Source: a bacterium (GTDB lineage Bacteria; Coprothermobacterota; Coprothermobacteria; Coprothermobacterales; JAADFF01). From it: DNA of 26,219 nucleotides. Each line of letters opens with the position of its first letter. Within the stretch, counting starts at the first letter, position 1. Under the pieces are notes generated by a model, which saw only the letters and a program-made list of their open reading frames with translations, was not told the origin of the DNA and made no database searches. The translations under genes were made by a program, and so were the position numbers. Positions 8,402 through 15,496 of this stretch are shown here, one piece after another. Location of the stretch: the NCBI GenBank assembly GCA_027063755.1, contig JAMORD010000137.1:1-26219 (forward strand). Reading direction: 5' to 3'.

Positions 8402-9316
8402 TTATACTTGTGCCATCTTAACGGCAAGTGCTATGGAATAGAATTTGCTTTCTGCAGAATCTGCACGGGAGGTTAGTACTACAGGTGCTGTTGCACCAAC
8501 GACGACACCGGCCATCTTTGCACCGGCACCAAATGTAAAGGATTTGTAGAGTATATTTCCAGCCTCAATATCAGGCACGATAAGAACATCGGCCTTACCG
8601 GCGACTGGAGATTCAATACCTTTGTGTCTTGCTGCCTCTTCACTGAGGGCATTATCAAGCGCAAGAGGGCCATCAACAATACAACCCTTTATTTGTTTCC
8701 TACGGTTCATAACGGCAAGTGCGGCTGCCTCAATGGTTGCTGGCATAGCTGTAGAGACAGTTTCTACTGCTGCCAGTACCGCTACTTTGGGCTCTTCAAT
8801 TTCCAATGCATGGGCTACTTTGACGGCATAGTTTATGATGGTGACCTTTTGCTCCAGTGTTGGAGCTGGAATCATGGCGGCATCACTGAGAAGGAAGAAT
8901 CTGTCATAAAGTGGTAGTTTGAAGACACCAACATGAGAAAGAAGTGCTTTTTCACCGGGACGCAACCCCCATTCTTTGTTGAGAACGGCCTTAAGAAATG
9001 TGGCTGTATGAAGAAGTCCTTTCATAACAACATCGGCTTCACCATTTCTTACGAGTTTTACAGCCTCTGCTGCGGCAGAAGCATGGTCGTTGGTGTGAAG
9101 TACCTTTATCTTTTCACCGTCTTCTGACAGACCTACTTCCTCTAATTTCTGTAGAATGGGTTCCTTTTCACCGACAAGGTAGAATGTTGCTATTCCCTCA
9201 TCAAGAGCCATTTTAACAGTTTTAATAACCTCTGTGTCGTCTGCTTGAGCAACGGCAACCCTAACAGACTTTCCTGTTTTGACTTTCGCTATGAGTTCGT
9301 CAAAGTTTTTCAACAT
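8402..9316 (-). CDS. ptb: Phosphate butyryltransferase-like enzyme (PTA/PTB family)
   Basis: Exchanges the CoA of butyryl-CoA (or another acyl-CoA) for phosphate, a step toward ATP formation in fermentation. At 304 residues it matches phosphate butyryltransferases, which are shorter than most phosphotransacetylases. Family stretches include V-A-V-A-Q-A-D-D near the N-terminus, D-V-V-M-K-G-L-L-H, L-S-H-V-G-V-F, D-A-A-M-I-P-A-P-T, and a C-terminal V-V-L-T-S-R-A-D-S-A. The ATG at 9316 is preceded on the minus strand by GGAGGGAAAGC. It is monocistronic and divergent from the hydrolase gene. No butyrate or branched-chain acyl kinase gene is next to it, so the acyl specificity and partner kinase are unknown. 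Confidence 0.85.
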   Translation of the reverse strand: MLKNFDELIAKVKTGKSVRVAVAQADDTEVIKTVKMALDEGIATFYLVGEKEPILQKLEEVGLSEDGEKIKVLHTNDHASAAAEAVKLVRNGEADVVMKGLLHTATFLKAVLNKEWGLRPGEKALLSHVGVFKLPLYDRFFLLSDAAMIPAPTLEQKVTIINYAVKVAHALEIEEPKVAVLAAVETVSTAMPATIEAAALAVMNRRKQIKGCIVDGPLALDNALSEEAARHKGIESPVAGKADVLIVPDIEAGNILYKSFTFGAGAKMAGVVVGATAPVVLTSRADSAESKFYSIALAVKMAQV

Positions 9317-9353
9317 ACGCTTTCCCTCCTTTTTAGATTAATCTACCTCTTTT

Positions 9354-9359
9354 ATTATA
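9354..9359 (-). promoter_or_regulatory. Probable -10 element of ptb
   Basis: TATAAT on the minus strand (9359 down to 9354), about 38 nt before the ptb ATG. The -35 region is poor at normal spacing, so another factor or the adjacent inverted repeat may matter. Confidence 0.45.
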
Positions 9360-9360
9360 T

Positions 9361-9378
9361 TACCCTCACAGGAGGGTA
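9361..9378. repeat. Perfect 7-bp inverted repeat in the ptb/hydrolase divergent promoter region
   Basis: TACCCTC, an ACAG spacer, then GAGGGTA. It covers the proposed -35 of the rightward promoter and directly abuts the -10 of the leftward ptb promoter. It could be an operator for a dimeric repressor controlling both genes. It has no T-run, which argues against a terminator. Confidence 0.55.
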
Positions 9379-9393
9379 GGCTGTTGCTATAAT
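9365..9393 (+). promoter_or_regulatory. Extended -10 promoter for the hydrolase-transporter operon
   Basis: A -35-like CTCACA (9365-9370), a 17-bp spacer and a perfect TATAAT (9388-9393) preceded by TGC, making an extended -10. The predicted transcript start is near 9400, about 30 nt before the GTG at 9430. Confidence 0.65.
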
Positions 9394-9429
9394 TAAACTT
9401 AGGATTTCCTTTTGAAGGGAGGCGATACG

Positions 9430-10587
9430 GTGGACGGAATAATTGAATGCCTTCCCGTTCATCAAGGCAAGCTCTATTTACAAATTACCGAGGAGATGAA
9501 GTCCTACAAGTATCTTAAACTTGTAGGAGTTACATCGTCGGGTAAAAAGGTTCCATTTAGAACGATTATTTTAGATCACACCGAAAACTATGAATTTGAC
9601 ATTCCTCCGTACCAAGCATTTAAAGAGATTTGTATCGTTTCTACTAACCTTTTTTATCACGAGCCAAGGTTGTTTTCGGTAAATCCCGATGAGCCTCTTC
9701 AGGGTCGGGATAAGAGAGAGCGTGAAGAGCGTATACCTATTGTGTTTATTCATGGGCTTTGGAGAGTAGAGCTGACTCCCCCAGATGAGAGATTTGGTCG
9801 TTGGTATTATGAGACAAAATTTCAGACATTTCTGAACTTTATTAATGCCCTTAGACCATTTAGAAACAAGGTAAAAATCTATGCTTATGTTTATCCTGCC
9901 CACTATTTACCTCTTGAGGAACATGTTCAAAATCTTATTACCCTTATGAAAAGCAGTAAAACACTTTCATCTTCACCGCCTGTCCTGATCGGGCATAGCT
10001 TTGGTGGTTTGGTGGCCCGGGAGGTTGCACGGCAGTTTCCTACCAGGAGTGTTGTGACGATAGCAAGTCCTCACAGGGGCACGCCTGTTATTGACTATAT
10101 GTATATGTCTTATAAAGATTTTAAGAGACTATGGGGTCGTATGCGTGACCTTATGATAGGCCTTTATCAGATTAGGGAAATGCTTTTTGCATCTGAACAG
10201 TTTGTTGTATCCCCAGCCCATAGGCAGTTACTATGGAGAGATGAGGCCTATGTGTGGCGGGAGAAAATACCGTTATTTACAGTTGCTCCATGGATGGAAA
10301 TAGATGTTTCTCCCGAGATTATTGCGGCTATGATAGAGGAGTCCAGAAAAAATCCTGCTTCTGTGGGTAGTTATCTATTTGCTGCAAGACTTATGGCGTT
10401 TATGGGCAAGTTTAGTGGGTATGAAAACTGGTCTAACAACGATGGAGCGGTGCCTATGGATAGTAGTAGAGAAGGGATTATAGGTGATATGGTAGAAAGA
10501 CTGCCACATATTATGGGGGACCATGAAACACCACTGAGGGCTACCGATTATTTTATTCAGCACATCTTACCTGCAGTAATTACATAA
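9430..10587 (+). CDS. Alpha/beta hydrolase, lipase-like
   Basis: A putative carboxylester hydrolase of the lipase/PGAP1-like type. The core has an oxyanion-hole H-G (108-109 in I-V-F-I-H-G-L-W), the nucleophile elbow G-H-S-F-G-G (S190), and the lipase-like V-T-I-A-S-P-H-R-G-T-P segment (209-219). A candidate acid is D338 in N-N-D-G-A, and a candidate base is H365 in G-D-H-E-T-P. About 100 N-terminal residues form an additional beta-rich region of unknown role. No signal peptide is seen, so it is likely cytoplasmic. A TTG start at 9412 is open but would include the GGGAGG at 9417-9422; GTG 9430, 7 nt after it, is the better start. A transporter gene follows 16 nt later, so the two may act on the same compound. 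Confidence 0.75.
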   Translation: MDGIIECLPVHQGKLYLQITEEMKSYKYLKLVGVTSSGKKVPFRTIILDHTENYEFDIPPYQAFKEICIVSTNLFYHEPRLFSVNPDEPLQGRDKREREERIPIVFIHGLWRVELTPPDERFGRWYYETKFQTFLNFINALRPFRNKVKIYAYVYPAHYLPLEEHVQNLITLMKSSKTLSSSPPVLIGHSFGGLVAREVARQFPTRSVVTIASPHRGTPVIDYMYMSYKDFKRLWGRMRDLMIGLYQIREMLFASEQFVVSPAHRQLLWRDEAYVWREKIPLFTVAPWMEIDVSPEIIAAMIEESRKNPASVGSYLFAARLMAFMGKFSGYENWSNNDGAVPMDSSREGIIGDMVERLPHIMGDHETPLRATDYFIQHILPAVIT

Positions 10588-10603
10588 GAAGGAGGAGTGG
10601 AGT

Positions 10604-12133
10604 ATGGGATGTAAATTTAAAATGCGTATTATGGGTTATGTTTTCAATTGTGAACAGCTGTCATGGGCTTTTTATGATTGGGCAAATTCTGGTTATTCTA
10701 CAGTTATTACAACAACTGTGTTTCCCATATATTTTCAGAATCAGATGGAGGCTTTTATCAAAAGCCGTCTTGGCGAAGATTTTAACAAGGTAAAAGAGTG
10801 GCTGTCGCAGTTTTGGGGTGGCAATAATATTGCCGATAATATAGGTGATGAGGAACTTTTGAATCAAATTAATGATGTAAAGAGCAATATGTCTGCCAGT
10901 GGTTTAAATCCTGCTGATACCGATAGATTTCTTCAATATGTCAAAGACAATAATCCTAATCTTTATCAATCCCTTGTTGAGAAGTGGAAAGAACATGTTT
11001 CGTCGGCACAAGCTTTTGCCACATTGAGTCTTATAAATTCTATTGGCACGGCCATTATGGTTGTGTTGGCCCCAATTATTGGTGCACTTGCCGATACCCT
11101 TAGTGGAAAGAAAAAATTTCTTACATTTTTTATATTGACTGGTGCTCTCTCCAGTGCTGGACTCTATTTCTTTACAAAACCTGATTTGTGGATGCTTGGG
11201 GCAACTTTGTATGTATTATCTGCCATATCTTTCGCTTCTGCTAATGTGTTTTATGATTCACTGCTTCTTGATGTGTCTCACGGTGAACCTACAGTGATGG
11301 ATATTTTGTCTTCCTTGGGTTATGCTGTGGGATACATAGGTGGCGGTATTCTTCTTATTTTATCGTTTATTGTTATCATGGTTATGCCTGACAAATCGTT
11401 GGCATCTCGTATTTCTTTCGCAATGGTAGGTGCATGGTGGCTTCTGTTCTCCATTCCTATTATTCTGTTTGTTAAAGAGAGACAGACAAATTACGATCAT
11501 AAGCTATCTATAGGTGAGGTTGTACGAAAATCATTTGGTGATTTGTGGGGCTCGTTGAAAGCTCTTGCAAAAAGCAGAGATGCTCTTCTATTTATATTGG
11601 CCTATATTCTCTATATAGATGGTGTTTCAACAATTATAAAACTATCTGCCGGTTATGGAAAATCCTTGGGGTTGGGTACGACCTCTCTTATCGGAGCCAT
11701 AGTCATGGTCCAATTTGTTGCTTTTCCGTTTGCACTTCTATATGCCTATATGGCAGACAAAATTGGTGCTAAGAAATCTATTCTTGTAGCTATAGGAGTA
11801 TATACATTTATTAGTGTTTGGGGATACTTCCTTAATAGCGTCTGGGAATTTTGGGTTATGGCATTCCTTGTAGGTACATCACAAGGTGGTATACAGGCTC
11901 TTAGTCGTTCTTTCTTTGGTAGGTTTGTTCCCGATGATAGATCTGCACAGTTCTACGGATTAATGAGTTTTACCGGTAAGTTTGCTGCTATTTGGGGACC
12001 ACTGCTGGTTGGAGTTGTGACCCGTACTACGAATAACCAGAGACTGGGTATTTTATCACTATCTGTTATGTTTCTCGCAGGTGCATTGATTATGCTAATG
12101 GTACCTGATGAACCCGAAAAAATATCTGTCTAA
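10604..12133 (+). CDS. MFS transporter of the UMF1/Atg22-like family
   Basis: An integral membrane protein with about 12 transmembrane helices and the UMF1 opening signature L-S-W-A-F-Y-D-W-A-N-S-G (19-30). Some Atg22/UMF1 relatives export amino acids; the substrate here is unknown. The core pattern is typical, including A-D-T-L-S-G-K-K-K after the second helix pair and Q-A-L-S-R-S-F-F-G-R late in the protein. Unusual is a hydrophilic insertion of about 85 residues (about 47-132), rich in N, D and E, between helices 1 and 2, probably on the outer face. ATG 10604 follows GGAGGAG. The stop overlaps the convergent minus-strand gene by 4 nt, with no terminator between them. Confidence 0.8.
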   Translation: MGCKFKMRIMGYVFNCEQLSWAFYDWANSGYSTVITTTVFPIYFQNQMEAFIKSRLGEDFNKVKEWLSQFWGGNNIADNIGDEELLNQINDVKSNMSASGLNPADTDRFLQYVKDNNPNLYQSLVEKWKEHVSSAQAFATLSLINSIGTAIMVVLAPIIGALADTLSGKKKFLTFFILTGALSSAGLYFFTKPDLWMLGATLYVLSAISFASANVFYDSLLLDVSHGEPTVMDILSSLGYAVGYIGGGILLILSFIVIMVMPDKSLASRISFAMVGAWWLLFSIPIILFVKERQTNYDHKLSIGEVVRKSFGDLWGSLKALAKSRDALLFILAYILYIDGVSTIIKLSAGYGKSLGLGTTSLIGAIVMVQFVAFPFALLYAYMADKIGAKKSILVAIGVYTFISVWGYFLNSVWEFWVMAFLVGTSQGGIQALSRSFFGRFVPDDRSAQFYGLMSFTGKFAAIWGPLLVGVVTRTTNNQRLGILSLSVMFLAGALIMLMVPDEPEKISV

Positions 12134-12906
12134 ACTATTAGGGGAGAGCCTTCAAGATAGGTTCTCCCTATTTCAATGCTTTCATCTATAGCCCTGTTGA
12201 CAAGATATATAACATCTTCGTGGTGTACTTCGCCGCCATATATCCATATTTCCCTGTTAATGTTCAGAGGATCTTTAAAAGGAATATGCCTTATACCCTC
12301 GCATAGATATGGTATACCTGCCTTGAATAGCCCATATGCAATGCTTTCAATAACTATAGGTGCATAGTCATAGAGTTTTTGGTAAAGAATCATATATTTA
12401 TATGCAGCAGAATAGTAACCAACAAGATATGGAGTCGTGCTGCTTAGATGTTGAATGCTATCTCTAATGGCTATATCTATATCATATGGTACTGTTGATG
12501 GTAGTGCCGTTGTTATCTTAAAGCCTATGAAGGGTTTTCCTATATATTCTATAAATGCTCTATCTATAGCTCTTTCCAGTTGGCCGTGTCGAATACTGTT
12601 TCTAGTACGGGCTTTTATATAAGGATGTACGATTTTGTCAAGTATATAGTGTGATGCAAATGCAATGGCGAATTCTGGGTATGATTTTCTCAAATTCTCT
12701 CCCAGGTTTTTTATAAATGTGGGGGCTATATGTTCATCGTGCAATAATTTGCTGAAGTAATATATATCCTTTTCAAAGGGAAGGTACAAAAAGATATCTG
12801 GTCCTTGACTGCCAAGAACTATGAATTTCAGGTTCTTCCTATTTAATAGTCCTAGTGCCTTTGTCGTTTTCAGCCCTACATAGCTGTGTAAGAATTCTGA
12901 TGGCAT
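12130..12906 (-). CDS. Zinc-dependent phospholipase C-like protein
   Basis: A 258-residue protein of the zinc-dependent phospholipase C family (PF00882-type), common in clostridia as a cytoplasmic or uncharacterised metal protein. Visible metal-ligand candidates are H7 near the start (E-F-L-H-S-Y), the G-S-Q-G-P-D-I-F segment, H in L-H-D-E-H, and A-S-H-Y-I-L-D-K-I-V-H-P, the H-x4-D-x3-H core of the family. No signal peptide is visible. The frame opens 33 nt upstream at 12939, but GGGGGTGA (12911-12918) sits inside that stretch and 4 nt before ATG 12906, which fixes the start. Physiological substrate unknown; real phospholipase activity is not implied. Confidence 0.72.
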   Translation of the reverse strand: MPSEFLHSYVGLKTTKALGLLNRKNLKFIVLGSQGPDIFLYLPFEKDIYYFSKLLHDEHIAPTFIKNLGENLRKSYPEFAIAFASHYILDKIVHPYIKARTRNSIRHGQLERAIDRAFIEYIGKPFIGFKITTALPSTVPYDIDIAIRDSIQHLSSTTPYLVGYYSAAYKYMILYQKLYDYAPIVIESIAYGLFKAGIPYLCEGIRHIPFKDPLNINREIWIYGGEVHHEDVIYLVNRAIDESIEIGRTYLEGSPLIV

Positions 12907-12927
12907 CTTATCACCCCCGTTTATTTT

Positions 12928-12956
12928 ATTATGCCACATGTATAGATGCTTGTTTA
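12928..12956 (-). promoter_or_regulatory. Extended -10 promoter of the phospholipase-like gene
   Basis: On the minus strand: TAAACA (12956-12951), a 17-bp spacer, and CATAAT (12933-12928) preceded by TGG. The transcript would start near 12921, 15 nt before the ATG. Confidence 0.5.
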
Positions 12957-12979
12957 GTGAGGTAATAAAATAATAGAAT
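12950..12979 (+). promoter_or_regulatory. Promoter of the duplicated unknown gene
   Basis: TTGTTT (12950-12955), an 18-bp spacer and TAGAAT (12974-12979). Its -35 box lies on the same bases as the -35 of the opposing promoter. The transcript would start near 12986, just before the GAGGGGGTGG ribosome binding site. Confidence 0.45.
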
Positions 12980-13003
12980 AAAAATGAAGAGGGGGTGGTG
13001 TCT

Positions 13004-14086
13004 ATGGGATGGATTTATGGACCTGTAAATGATGTAGAGGATATAGCTCGTATCAACTGTATTATTCGTGATGAAATGATGGTGGCAGAGTCACCAGAGA
13101 TTCTTACAGAACTAAAGAAGCGTTCCGATTATCTATGTACACTTACCCATTCGCCGTTTTGGAAGAAAAAATTTGGAGAAAAGATAGAAATGCTGAAGGA
13201 AGAGGCTATTAAGCAGAATAGGGCTACAGTGCGTCTCGCCAATATGGTAGCTAAAATAAAGGGCTGGAATAAAGAATATTCACCATGGGGTAGGGATAAA
13301 TATGCTGACTTTGAAAAGCACTTACAGGAAGTCGTTGATATGCTTCTGAAAGATATTGAAAATGCAGTGTATGAAGACTATTCTCAAGTAGAGATAGATA
13401 TTCGCAAGCTATTTTGTCAGATACGCTTTAGCATGATATACGCTGACAGTAAGGAGAAACTGTATGCTCTTAAGAAAAAGGCCGAAGTATGGGTGTTTAC
13501 AACCTTTGGAAGAATTTTTGTAATGTTCTTTAATATTGATACATTGGTAAGATTGAGAGACTTAACCATTGCAGAATTCAACAGAACTATAGATTTAGCC
13601 AATATTGTAGCCGAATATAACGGTTGGGATATTGACTTTGAATATTTCAATGAGAGTGATATGGAGCAAGAAGAAGATATAGAAGAATATATTGCTAGAT
13701 TGGAAGAGGAAGAAAAAAAGGCATCGGAATATATACCAACTGAAGCACGATATGGCGATGCAAAGGTGTTGTGGATTGTATATGAGCTTCCAGAAGTGCG
13801 TAGAGGAAAAAAGAAAAGAGCCAAGAGGATATATCTTCCTGCAGACGCCGAAGATATACGATTTGAAGGGCCGGATTGGTTTGAAACACGTTTCGGGAGG
13901 AAAGTATGGGGAGTTAAGGTAACATATACGAAGACTATTGGTCCTCGTAAGATAAGAAGAGGCGATGCAGAGATTGAAATAGGTCCTACTAAGGTGAGAA
14001 GAACCAAGATAGTTGCTCTACCAGAGGAAGTGAAATATTATGAGGTTATGGATACGCGACCTGTTGATGCCATGGCTATAGCGTAA
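13004..14086 (+). CDS. Unrecognised protein with an internal 60-residue duplication
   Basis: I do not recognise this 360-residue protein. Residues 29-88 and 148-208 are tandem copies of one helical module; both run E/D-S-x-E-x-L-x-x-L-K-K at the start and end in L-A-N-M/I-V-A-x-x-x-G-W. A linker with an E-x-x-L repetition separates them. A highly acidic, probably coiled-coil stretch follows (about 215-240, E- and D-rich), then a basic, beta-rich C-terminal domain (about 240-360) with many K-x-R-R pairs. No signal peptide, transmembrane helix or catalytic motif is apparent. GTG codons at 12995 and 12998 lie in the ribosome binding site itself, so ATG 13004 is chosen. It has its own promoter and terminator, so it is probably monocistronic. 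Function unknown. Confidence 0.8.
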   Translation: MGWIYGPVNDVEDIARINCIIRDEMMVAESPEILTELKKRSDYLCTLTHSPFWKKKFGEKIEMLKEEAIKQNRATVRLANMVAKIKGWNKEYSPWGRDKYADFEKHLQEVVDMLLKDIENAVYEDYSQVEIDIRKLFCQIRFSMIYADSKEKLYALKKKAEVWVFTTFGRIFVMFFNIDTLVRLRDLTIAEFNRTIDLANIVAEYNGWDIDFEYFNESDMEQEEDIEEYIARLEEEEKKASEYIPTEARYGDAKVLWIVYELPEVRRGKKKRAKRIYLPADAEDIRFEGPDWFETRFGRKVWGVKVTYTKTIGPRKIRRGDAEIEIGPTKVRRTKIVALPEEVKYYEVMDTRPVDAMAIA

Positions 14087-14115
14087 AAAGGTTTGTGACA
14101 TGCGAAAAATTGATA

Positions 14116-14141
14116 AAGGGGACACTGGTCCCCTTATTTTT
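14116..14141 (+). terminator. Rho-independent terminator
   Basis: An 8-bp stem AAGGGGAC/GTCCCCTT with an ACTG loop (14116-14135), followed by ATTTTTG. It ends the duplicated-protein gene and lies directly before the next promoter. Confidence 0.85.
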
Positions 14142-14143
14142 GT

Positions 14144-14159
14144 TGATACAATGACTGTA
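14144..14159 (+). promoter_or_regulatory. Extended -10 promoter for a leaderless transcript
   Basis: TGATACAAT (14144-14152) is a TGn-extended -10 with five of six -10 matches. The expected transcript start, 7 nt after the -10, falls on the A of the radC-like ATG at 14159. There is no Shine-Dalgarno sequence, and an in-frame stop at 14144 rules out a start further upstream. No clear -35 is seen, as expected with an extended -10. Confidence 0.6.
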
Positions 14160-14710
14160 TGAGACCAAGAGAAAAGACAATGAACTTTGGCACGGAGGTC
14201 CTGAGTGATGAAGAACTGTTAATGCTCTTCATTGGTAGTGGTGTAAAAGGCATGTCTGCTCGTGATATAGCCCGTGGGCTCTTGAAAGAGTTTCATTCTC
14301 TAACAGGTGTATTTATGGCTTCGCCCAAGGAACTTGTTGAAGTGGATGGGGTTGGTATTGCAGTAGCATCAAGACTTGCAGCTGTTGGTGAGATTATGAG
14401 GCGTATTGTAAGAGACCCACTACCTCAGAGGGAATATATTCTTGTACTTTGTGTAGAGGGGAAAATGGGAATAATTATTAGTGGTACAGATACGCAGGTG
14501 TTAGTAGATGAGCAAATTTCATTGTTGCCATGCAATGATGTTATTGTATATCACTATCATGCTGATGATAAATTACCATCTATTTCAGATGAATGGCTTA
14601 CTATCCATTTGAGAGGTAGAGGACTAAGAATTGTGAAGTACGAAATTATTACATCTCATATGGATGTTTATGATGTATTATCAAAAGTAGATCGTATGAA
14701 GGGGGAATAG
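14159..14710 (+). CDS. radC: Short RadC-like (UPF0758) JAMM protein
   Basis: RadC-family proteins combine a helix-hairpin-helix-like N-terminus with a JAMM metalloprotease-like domain; their cellular role is unsettled. Here the N-terminal domain is clear (about 1-85: L-S-D-E-E-L-L-M-L-F-I-G-S-G and V-D-G-V-G-I-A-V-A-S-R-L). The JAMM part is short, with H-Y-H and P-S-I-S-D, i.e. H-x-H-x6-S-x2-D instead of the usual H-x-H-x7-S-x2-D. At 183 residues it is about 40 shorter than typical RadC. The metal site may be intact but altered. It heads the second plus-strand operon and is probably translated from a leaderless mRNA. The start ATG 14159 is the only one possible before an in-frame stop. Confidence 0.75.
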   Translation: MRPREKTMNFGTEVLSDEELLMLFIGSGVKGMSARDIARGLLKEFHSLTGVFMASPKELVEVDGVGIAVASRLAAVGEIMRRIVRDPLPQREYILVLCVEGKMGIIISGTDTQVLVDEQISLLPCNDVIVYHYHADDKLPSISDEWLTIHLRGRGLRIVKYEIITSHMDVYDVLSKVDRMKGE

Positions 14711-14713
14711 GTG

Positions 14714-15493
14714 ATGAAAATAGGTTTCGCACAAATGTTGCCTAAGTTGCTTAATCTAAGTGAAAATTTGAAAAAAATAAAGGCTATGATGATTTCCGAA
14801 GACTATGATGTCTTGGTTTTTCCAGAACTCGCCACAACAGGTTATGTATTTGAAAGTATAGATGAAGTATGGAAAGTAGCTATGTCTGTTGATGAGTTGG
14901 TAGATTTTGTTACATCTGTAGCAAGACCGGGACTTGTTGTTATTGGATTTGCTGAGAGATATGGAGACAAGTTGTTTAATTCATCTGTGGCTATAACACC
15001 CGAAGGTGATTATTATCTATATAGAAAGATTCATCTGTTTGATAGAGAAAAACTGTGGTTTTCTGCTGGTAATCTCGGTTTTACCGTCTTTGACTGGAAA
15101 GGGTATAAGTTTGGCATGATGATATGTTTTGATTGGATTTTTCCTGAAGCCATGCGTACACTTGCTGTTAAAGGTGCAGATTTGGTATTACATAGTGCCA
15201 ATCTTGTACTTCCTTATTGTCAAAATGCTATGACAACAAGGTGTCTTGAGAATCATGTATTTGCCATTACTGCCAATCGTATAGGTGAAGAAAGAGGTGT
15301 GAGGTTTACCGGTATGAGCCAGATTACTGGAGTGAGAGGTGATATTCTACTGAGATATTCTCCGGATGAGGAAGGCTTGGGGTTTATTGAAGTTGATCTC
15401 TTTGAGGCAAGAGATAAGCGTATTGCTACACTCAATAACATTATGCTTGATAGAAGACCAGAATGGTATTTAGACCTGACGAGGGGGGTATAA
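14714..15493 (+). CDS. Carbon-nitrogen hydrolase (nitrilase superfamily)
   Basis: A nitrilase-superfamily amidohydrolase acting on a C-N bond outside peptides; omega-amidase or similar substrates are plausible but unproven. The catalytic triad is visible: E38 in F-P-E-L-A-T-T-G-Y, K105 in Y-R-K-I-H-L-F, and C138 in M-I-C-F-D-W-I-F-P-E. The 259-residue length fits a single-domain enzyme without glutaminase or synthetase fusion. GTG 14711 is also possible, but ATG 14714 is 8 nt from GGGGG (14701-14705) and fits the family start M-K-I-G-F-A-Q. It follows the RadC-like gene by 3 nt and precedes phosphoglucomutase by 3 nt. Confidence 0.83.
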   Translation: MKIGFAQMLPKLLNLSENLKKIKAMMISEDYDVLVFPELATTGYVFESIDEVWKVAMSVDELVDFVTSVARPGLVVIGFAERYGDKLFNSSVAITPEGDYYLYRKIHLFDREKLWFSAGNLGFTVFDWKGYKFGMMICFDWIFPEAMRTLAVKGADLVLHSANLVLPYCQNAMTTRCLENHVFAITANRIGEERGVRFTGMSQITGVRGDILLRYSPDEEGLGFIEVDLFEARDKRIATLNNIMLDRRPEWYLDLTRGV

Positions 15494-15496
15494 GAT

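Noticed and set aside
12907-12939. Eleven-residue N-terminal extension of the phospholipase-like protein
   Set aside because: It would place the GGGGGTGA ribosome binding site inside the coding region, and the proposed -10 also lies within it.
13417-14007. A 196-codon open frame on the minus strand opposite the duplicated-protein gene
   Set aside because: Low-complexity serine/leucine-rich product, no ribosome binding site, and entirely inside a well-supported plus-strand gene with its own signals.
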